From: Sabethes cyaneus
Taxonomy: Eukaryota; Arthropoda; Insecta; Diptera; Culicidae
Assembly (NCBI RefSeq): GCF_943734655.1
Contig: NC_071355.1
Span: forward strand, 69,693,449 to 69,757,448
Reading direction: 5' to 3'
Length of the DNA stretch: 64,000 nucleotides
How positions within the stretch are numbered: the stretch's first letter is position 1; each line of letters starts with the position of its first letter. The notes beneath the pieces were generated by a model. The model searched no databases and was not told the origin of the DNA. It saw only the letters and a program-made list of their open reading frames with translations. Of this stretch, positions 57,606 to 64,000 are shown in pieces. Both the position numbers and the translations under genes were made by a program.

Positions 57606-59369
57606 ATCTCGAGACCAACTGGGAGCCTAGTAAAAACTGCATACGCTTAGCAAGCATGAAACTGTTATTTTTCATTTTACTTTCAATCGTAATAAAGGAA
57701 CTGTTTTATTTTTTTAGTTTGTAAATTCTAGAAAAAGTTTGTAATTTTTGAAATCATAATAAACATAATTTAGGTGCAACCTTTTCGATTGACTCGGGAA
57801 TATCAATATTTGATTTACACAGAAGCTCCTCATCGAAAATGAAAAAGCAGAGCAATTTCCTAATCGAAAAAATCTACCTTGCTTCAGCGCCGCCGCTTTC
57901 CGAATCTCTTAGTACAGTATTCCATTCATTGCCATTACAAAAAGAATGAAAAAAAACACGTCGAGAACGAAGCAATTTTCTATTTAATTTTCCTCTCAAA
58001 CCGACAATGTAAACAGTGATTCTTGTGCGCATACGTGCACAAATCTCAGCCCCTCGTCGCCGCCCCTTGGCTGCTGGCACGGGAAAATGAAACGATCGCA
58101 TTTTGCAGATCTCAGCACAATCCAATCCTCCCGACCGACCCCCGCCCGCTGCGCTGGCAGCTGGTAGATCAGCAGCGTCGAGAGCAAAAATGCGAATTAT
58201 TCATGGAACCATGTGCTGCAATGAAATGCGCTTGTAAAAACGCGAACTCATCCGCGAATGGCGCAAAAAATGAGCTCCAGCCACCAGCCATCAGCCACTA
58301 GCCAGTGTTTGCCGCGGCTCTTCGCGGTGGTGGTCCCTCCGGTGATAGTGAAACGGCACGATTGCCACTGCTGCTGCAGCTTGAGGCGGTGGTTACTCAT
58401 TTCGTCGGCTTTAGTGTACCCCCAGTCAGTGCAAGGCCAGAACGCGACGAGCCTCGTTCGAACGAGCCAACCACGGAGGATGGAAGCGACGTAAAAAATA
58501 TTATCAAAATGCTGACATTCTGCCCAAGAGCGAGGTAACAGAGCCGGGTGACGAAAAGTTTTTTGCAGTCCGCGAAAAAAGCAGAGCACGCGGCCTTCGA
58601 GAGACTGTTTCCAGCGAATCTGAACAGGTGGAAGAGGGTGCGGGCGAGGGGACATTGCTGGCTTTGCTACGAGTAGTGTCTCGATTTTTATTTACAACTG
58701 CTGTTGTAGTCACAATCCGAAATGTACGTGAATGTGCTTGCTGTATGCAGTGTTGAATTTGGATTTTTGAATGTGCGGTGTAACGAGTTTTTGAAAACAT
58801 AATGTTGAGTAGCATGTAATGAAGTTTGGCCAACACTACAGTTGGAGAGCTCACGGAAAAGTACCCGTAATTGAGTCTGCCTGTGTGCCTTAGGGCCAGG
58901 TTTGGCAATTTAATACAACATTGTAGTTAACTTGAAGGCGAACAAAGTTGTAGCCATCGAAGAATGTGCCAGATTTGAGAGGGTGTGATCTGAAAGGCGT
59001 AAAACCGAGTATTTTTGTGAAGTTTTGTTAATTAGGAACCCTTTTGTAAACTTTTTAGTTGAAAATATTGACAAATATCCCGCTTACGAAGCACTGTTTG
59101 AAAGTACTTTCTAAACATAATCGCATCAAATATGATTTGAAGTGCCGCATGATGAAATATCCTAAGATCCATAAATGCTCCCGAAAACCGGGTAATAGAT
59201 TTTCCGGATTTTCTCTAGCTTACTTTTGTGTGCCAGTTCTGGGTCGTATCGTTCTAATGAGCCCAAGGAAACAAAAATCGGATTAAAAATAAATGATTTA
59301 AAGCAAGTTCAAAATAATTTTGGTGCCAATGCAAGCAAACCCATGGGTATAAACGTCCTTTCGAACTTA
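57606..59369. other. Unassigned DNA with a GC-rich island at 58000-58700
   Basis: 58000-58700 is GC-richer and open in several frames on both strands (e.g. plus 58258-58538, minus 58655-58248). It could be a host promoter or exon, but no start, domain or splice pair is convincing (a GAG|GTAACA lies at 58534). The rest is AT-rich. Confidence 0.35.
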
Positions 59370-59417
59370 ACCCTTCTTTATCAACAGAATTCGCAACCGG
59401 TTATTAGATTAGAGTAA
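59370..59417 (-). repeat. SINE 3' fragment
   Basis: Minus: CTCTAATCTAATAACCGGTT, GCGAATTCTGTTGATAAAGAAGGGTTAAG split as GCGAATTCTGTTG and ATAAAGAAGGGTTAAG, matching the 3' half of the 43.1-kb SINE. Confidence 0.72.
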
Positions 59418-59830
59418 AGAGGGGTAAAAGTGCGATGGGGGTTAAAGTGCGATTCAATGATTTATCGGTGCAGATTCCAAGTAAATTGACTACATTAGCA
59501 TGAATGAGTGACTACATTGACAGCTTGAATCTAACGTAAACTTTGGTTGCTTACGAAGCATAGTTGCTGAGTTATGCGCAAATGTTATTTTAGGGCGGCT
59601 TTGATGTAATTTTTCGTTATACGGCAAATACGATATCAACAGGAGGATATTACTTGTTGAAAATTCGTAGCAGCGTTTTACATCATTCACATATCTGTTG
59701 TGAAAATACGGTGAAAAGAATTTACAAAATATATTTCGCTTTTCCATAATTTAATCAAATCCCGTCAAGCGCTCAGCGGGGTAAAAGTGCGATCAACGGA
59801 CGGGGCAAAAGTGCGATTCATGGACGAGGC
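59418..59830 (+). repeat. Segment bounded by GGGG(T)AAAAGTGCGAT pairs
   Basis: GGGGTAAAAGTGCGAT and a GGGGTTAAAGTGCGATTCA companion occur at 59418-59455, and the pair recurs at 59776-59820. Probably subterminal repeats of an unidentified DNA element; no inverted terminus found. Confidence 0.5.
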
Positions 59831-59915
59831 TAATTATATACAGCTTTACGCACTTTATTACAGATACTAGATATGGAAGATCTGCAGAAAACTGGGTGCT
59901 ATACAGATGTTAGCC

Positions 59916-60008
59916 GAAGGAAAACAATGTTTGTTTGTTTTTTATTTGTTAACGGAGACTTTAAATCATAAGCCTCATTCGTCTCCGGAGTGAAGGAAAA
60001 CAATGTTT
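59916..60008 (-). mobile_element. 59-bp LINE-tail insertion with 17-bp duplication
   Basis: GAAGGAAAACAATGTTT at 59916-59932 is repeated at 59992-60008. The 59-bp insert reads on minus ACTCCGGAGACGAATGAGGC...CCGTTAACAAATAAAAAACA, i.e. an extremely 5'-truncated non-LTR 3' end with an A-rich tail. Confidence 0.8.
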
Positions 60009-60163
60009 TTCTGCTTATGAAACAAAAAATAAACGTTTGGAAAAGTTTCGATCTGACGGAGGCTGTAATAAACATAATAGAAAAGATGCAAATTGAGAGT
60101 ATTGCTTACCGAAGCATATTACAGATTGAAGATAATATGGTGTTATTACTATTGATTTCCTTG

Positions 60164-60209
60164 ACTTATGTATGTATGTATGTATATATGTATAGGGGGG
60201 GGGGGGGGG
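60164..60209. repeat. (TATG)n microsatellite and a 15-G homopolymer
   Basis: TATGTATG run followed by TATATATGTATA and G15 (60195-60209). The TA before the G-run may be the target of the DD37E element's 3' end. Confidence 0.8.
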
Positions 60210-60272
60210 ACATGGGTAGACTTGCAGTAAGGCTTGTTCGCGCCAAAATCTGGACCATGAGGGTCAGTACAG
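60210..60272 (-). pseudogene. 3' end of the DD37E transposase gene beyond the RTE
   Basis: Continuing on minus from the right-hand fragment across the RTE insertion: the duplicated GAGGGTCAGTACAG encodes the end of KSVLTL, and the next codons here begin with Met, giving the TLM expected in this family. The remainder to the G-run is not clearly coding. Confidence 0.6.
60259..60272. repeat. Target-site duplication of the 60-kb RTE, left
   Basis: GAGGGTCAGTACAG, identical to 63695-63708. Confidence 0.93.
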
Positions 60273-63200
60273 TACTTGGGCTTCAAATGGTGAGTTGACA
60301 ACCTGGAAGGAGCGTCAAACACAGCCCTGGTCCTCACAAGCTCCCGCCTCACGCCTCCACGAGTCATATGATACCAAATGCGGCGTAGCCTGGGCAATGT
60401 TGTCAATCTGACAATAGCGAAGTGAGGAGGTGCGACGCGAATACTGGCGCGGTAACCATAGCATGGCGGTAGAGGAAATGCTTCGTCAAACACGAGCGTC
60501 TGTTCACCAAGGAGGTGCGGCTCAAACAGCGTCTGTTCTCCATGTTAGGGGCGGCTGATTATTATACTCGTCCTTATGCCAGCAGGGACTCTAAACAGTG
60601 CTGTGCACGATGGTCCTCCGGCGAGACAGGGGGTTAGGGGCAGGCCCAACAAGCCGCCCTGGAAAACTAAAAGTTACCAACAACGAAGAAGAAAATAGGG
60701 ATCGGAACAGTCGGCGTCGACCCACGCGACGAAATAAGGACTACGATTGGAAACTCGGGACATGGAATTGCAAATCGCTCGGCTTCCAGGGTTGCGATAG
60801 GATAATATATGATGAATTACATCCCCGAAACTTCGAAGTCGTAGCACTGCAGGAACTTTGCTGGACAGGACAGAAGGTATGGAAAAGCGGGCATCGAGCG
60901 GCTACTTTCTACCAGAGCTGTGGCACCACCAACGAGCTGGGAACCGGCTTTATAGTACTGGGAAAGATGCGCCAGCGTGTGATTGGTTGGCAACCGATCA
61001 ACGCAAGGATGTGCAAGTTGAGGATTAAGGGCCGTTTCTTCAATTACAGTATCATCAATGTGCATTGCCCACACGAAGGGAGACCCGATGATGAGAAGGA
61101 GGCGTTCTACGCGCAGCTGGAGCAGGTGTATGATGGCTGTCCGCGACGGGACGTGAAAATCGTTATGGGTGACATGAACGCGCAGGTAGGACGGGAAGCT
61201 ATATATAGACCGGTAATCGGGCCAAACAGCCTGCATGCCGCAACGAACGACAACGGCCAACGATGCGTAAATTTTGCAGCTTCCCGCGGAATGGTAGTCC
61301 GAAGTACCTTCTTCCCCCGCAAAGATATCCACAAGGCCACCTGGAGATCACCAGACCAACGAATAGAAAACCAAATTGACCATATTCTAATCGACGGTAA
61401 ATTCTGCTCTGATGTTATAAACGTTCGCACCTACCGCAGTGCGAATATAGATTCGGATCATTTCCTAGTTGCAGTTTGCATGCGCTCAAAACTCTCGACG
61501 GTGCATAACACGCGTCGAAGTCGTACGCCGCGACCCAACATCGAGCAGCTACGAGTCACCGGAGTTGCCAAGGAATACGCGCGGCAGCTGGAAGCAGCGC
61601 TACCAACGGAAGAGCAACTTGGCGCAGCAACTCTTGAAGATGGTTGGAAAGGCATTAAGACCGCCATCGGTAGCACTGCACTAGCGGCACTAGGTACAAT
61701 GAATCCGAACCGAAGAAACGATTGGTTCGACGGCGAATGCGAGCAATTAGTGCAGGAGAAGAATGCAGCACGTGCGAGAATGCTGCAACACCGTACGAGG
61801 GCGAATGTGGATCGATATAAACAAGCACGGAACAGGCAAAACTCGGTCTTCCGGAGGAAAAAGCGCAAACAGGAAGATCGGGATCGCGAGGCGATGGAAG
61901 AACTGTACCGTGCTAACGATAAACGGAGGTTCTACGAGAAGTTAAACCGCTCGCGCAAAGGCCATGTGCCGCAGGCCGATATGTGTCGAGACTCAGACGG
62001 TAATCTTCTCACGAACGAACGTGAGGTGATCGAGAGGTGGAAGCAGTATTATAACGAGCACCTTAACAGCGATGTAGCTGAACATGGAGGTGACGATATG
62101 GCAATAGATCTTGGAGCATGTGCAGAAGACGACAGAATACCAGTCCCTGACCTCCAGGAGGTAGCAGAAGAGATCGGTCGGCTGAAGAACAATAAAGCGG
62201 CTGGGGCTGATCAGCTACCCGGCGAGCTGCTGAAATACGGTGGTGACGCACTGGCTAGAGTGCTGCACTGGGTCATTGTCAAGATTTGGGAGGATGAGCT
62301 ACTGCCGGAGGAGTGGACGGAAGGCATCGTGTGTCCGATCTACAAAAAGGGCGACAAGTTGGATTGTTGCAATTACCGCGCAATCACACTGTTGAACGCC
62401 GCCTACAAGGTACTCTCCCAACTTTTATGTCGTCGACTATCACCATTTGCAAAGGAGTTCGTGGGGCAATATCAAGCGGGATTCATGGGTGCCCGTGCCA
62501 CCACGGACCAGATTTTCGCGCTTCGGCAAGTGTTGCAGAAATGTCGCGAATACAACGTGCCCACGCATCATTTATTCATCGACTTCAAATCGGCGTACGA
62601 CACGATCGATCGAGATCAGCTATGGCAGATTATGCACTACTACGGATTTCCGGATAAACTAACGTGATTGGTCAAGGCGACGATGGAACGAGTAATGTGT
62701 GTTGTTCGAGTATCAGGGGCAGTCTCGAGTCCCTTTGGATCTCGAAGAGGGTTACGGCAAGGTGATGGGCTTTCATGTTTGCTGTTTAACATCGCTTTGG
62801 AGGGTGTGATAAGAAGAGCGGGTATAGACACGAGTGGCACGATATTCACGAAGTCCGTCCAGCTTCTTGGTTTCGCTGACGACGTTGACATCATTACACG
62901 TACCTTTGAGAGGATGGCGGAAACGTACATCGGACTGAAAGCTGAAGCCAAACGGATAGGACTTGTCATTAATGTATCGAAAACAAAATACATGAAAGGA
63001 AGAGGTTCTAAAGAAGTGAATGCTGACCTCCCTCCCCGGATTCATTTAGACGGTGATGAAATCGAGGTGGTAGAAGAGTTCGTGTATCTGGGCTCACTGG
63101 TTACCGCAGACAACGACACCAGCAGAGAAATACAAAGACGCATTATGGCAGGAAATCGTGCTTACTTTGGACTCCGTAGGACGCTGCGATCGAACAAAAT

Positions 63201-63694
63201 TCGCCACCGCACGAAGTTAACAATCTACAAGACGCTGATTAGACCGGTAGTCCTTTACGGCCATGAGACATGGACTATGCTCGTGGAGGACCAACGCGCC
63301 CTTAGTGTTTTCGAACGGAAGGTGTTGCGTACCATCTACGGCGGAGTGCAGATGGAAGACGGAACGTGGAGGAGGCGAATGAACCATGAATTGCATCAGC
63401 TGCTTAGGGAACCACCCATCGCTGCCACCGCAAAAATCGGTCGCCTGCGATGGGCTGGGCATGTCGTGAGGATGTCGGACGACTGCCCGGTTAAAAAAGT
63501 TCTCAATAACGATCCGACTGGAACGAGACGGCGGGGCGCGCAGCGAGCAAGATGGATCGATCAAGTGGAAGGCGACCTGCGGACCCTACGTAGACTACGT
63601 GGCTGGCGAATTGCGGCCATCGACCGAGTAGAATGGAGACGACTTCTTCGTACAGCAGAGGAAACCACGGCCTGGAGCTGATTAAGACTAAGAA
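60273..63694 (+). mobile_element. Full-length RTE-clade retrotransposon, 3422 bp
   Basis: Bounded by identical 14-bp duplications. About 340 bp of 5' leader, one long ORF (60610-63681) and a 13-bp 3' end (TTAAGACTAAGAA). It is a different subfamily from the 51-kb copy but shares the gene layout. Inserted in the 3' end of a DD37E transposase gene on the opposite strand. Confidence 0.93.
60610..63681 (+). pseudogene. RTE endonuclease-reverse transcriptase, one in-frame TGA
   Basis: The polyprotein of an RTE-clade LINE, which nicks target DNA and copies element RNA into the genome. The ATG at 60610 is preceded in frame by a stop at 60592. Basic N-terminus, then endonuclease: LGTWNCKSLGF, VVALQELCWTG, GDMNAQVGR (about 61168), QRIENQIDHILIDG, IDSDHFLVAV (about 61450). 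Linker with RDSDGNLLTNEREVIERWKQ. RT: NNKAAGADQLPGELLKYG, YKKGDKLDCCNYRAITLLN, FIDFKSAYDTIDR (about 62577), GLRQGDGLSCLLFNIALEGV, catalytic FADD at 62872-62883. C-terminal VLYGHETWTM and RIGRLRWAGHV-like segments. The only visible defect is TGA at 62665-62667, between KLT and LVKATMERV; paralogues have Arg there (KLTRL), so CGA to TGA is likely. Length 1023 codons, usual for RTE. Confidence 0.95.
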
Positions 63695-64000
63695 GAGGGT
63701 CAGTACAGACTTGTTGGCAACCAATTTAGCTGCGTTTGTCCAAGATTTTCGAAATTTATCTATAGTTGTTGCTTGTTGTTTGTGCTGGGACAGCTCTCTC
63801 TTCACCAAAGCCCAACACCGCTCGATGGGGCGTAGCTCTGGACAATTAGGTGGATTCGCCTCCTTCGGTACAATATGGACTCCATTAGCATCATACCATT
63901 CCAAAACTTCTTTGGCGTAGTGACAGGATGCCAAATCAGGCCAAAACAGCGAGGGTGCATCATGGCTGTGTAGGAATGGTAACAATCGTTTCTGCAGGCA
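63695..64000 (-). pseudogene. DD37E-type transposase, C-terminal half, runs off the window
   Basis: Minus strand, open from the window edge: CLQKRLLPFLHSHDAPSLFW, PDLASCHYAKEVLEWYDANG, then NPPNCPELRPIERCWALVKR and WTNAAKLVANKSVLTL. The catalytic Asp of FWPDLASCHY (63935-63937) and the Glu of RPIERCW (63821-63823) have exactly 37 residues between them, which defines the DD37E group of IS630-Tc1-mariner transposases. The frame is undamaged up to the RTE insertion, which separates the last residues. The N-terminal half and first Asp lie beyond the window. Confidence 0.9.

Noticed and set aside
63503..63708. Transposase C-terminus extending to 63503
   Set aside because: Homology ends at the duplication (63695); the remaining frame is antisense to the RTE ORF.

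Overview
The window looks like intergenic or intronic DNA from a culicine mosquito, most probably Aedes. This is an inference from its contents: IS630-Tc1-mariner transposases with DD37E spacing (a lineage known mainly from mosquitoes), several subfamilies of RTE-clade non-LTR retrotransposons, tRNA-derived SINEs, TA-flanked MITEs, Helitrons and very long (TG)n tracts. No complete host protein-coding gene is visible. Nearly every long reading frame is a piece of a mobile element or a translation of a simple repeat.

Left part (1-15.6 kb): a chimeric RTE reverse-transcriptase fragment; a (TG)n-associated repeat; a DD37E transposase pseudogene (5985-7420) split by a 682-bp MITE; a second (TG)n tract; a 245-bp MITE; a degenerate 'TTGAAATTGGA' satellite carrying a complete Helitron-like element (10419-12362) with about eleven 143-bp internal repeats; then a broken RTE element (12747-15312) abutting another DD37E transposase fragment.

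Middle part (15.6-47 kb): unassigned unique DNA, a hairpin element, a non-LTR RT scrap, a 5'-truncated RTE-B element (19331-21840), and a series of degenerate short-period satellites (GTCGAGCAGTT, TTGAAATTGGA, pyrimidine-rich, GGTCGTACCGAACC, AAAAAGT, CCAAGTCCAGGT types). A second Helitron (26266-28641, minus strand) keeps a piece of the helicase C-terminus and has itself received a 544-bp TIR element. Two spliced exon candidates at 40.0-41.3 kb look like 5' UTR of a host gene.

Right part (47-64 kb): one candidate short coding exon with a CX2C-X16-CX2C motif (47868-47961); a tandem/direct/inverted repeat family at 49.3-57.6 kb that contains a full-length RTE copy (51037-54023) flanked by a 14-bp target-site duplication; SINE copies; a 59-bp LINE-tail insertion with a 17-bp duplication; and at the right end a nearly intact RTE element (60273-63694, ORF broken only by one in-frame TGA) inserted, with a 14-bp duplication, into the 3' end of a DD37E transposase gene that runs off the window.

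The elements form nests whose order can be read: MITE into DD37E; RTE into DD37E; RTE into the 49-57 kb repeat; Helitrons into satellite; TIR element into Helitron; hAT-like MITE into satellite; MITE into tandem repeat.
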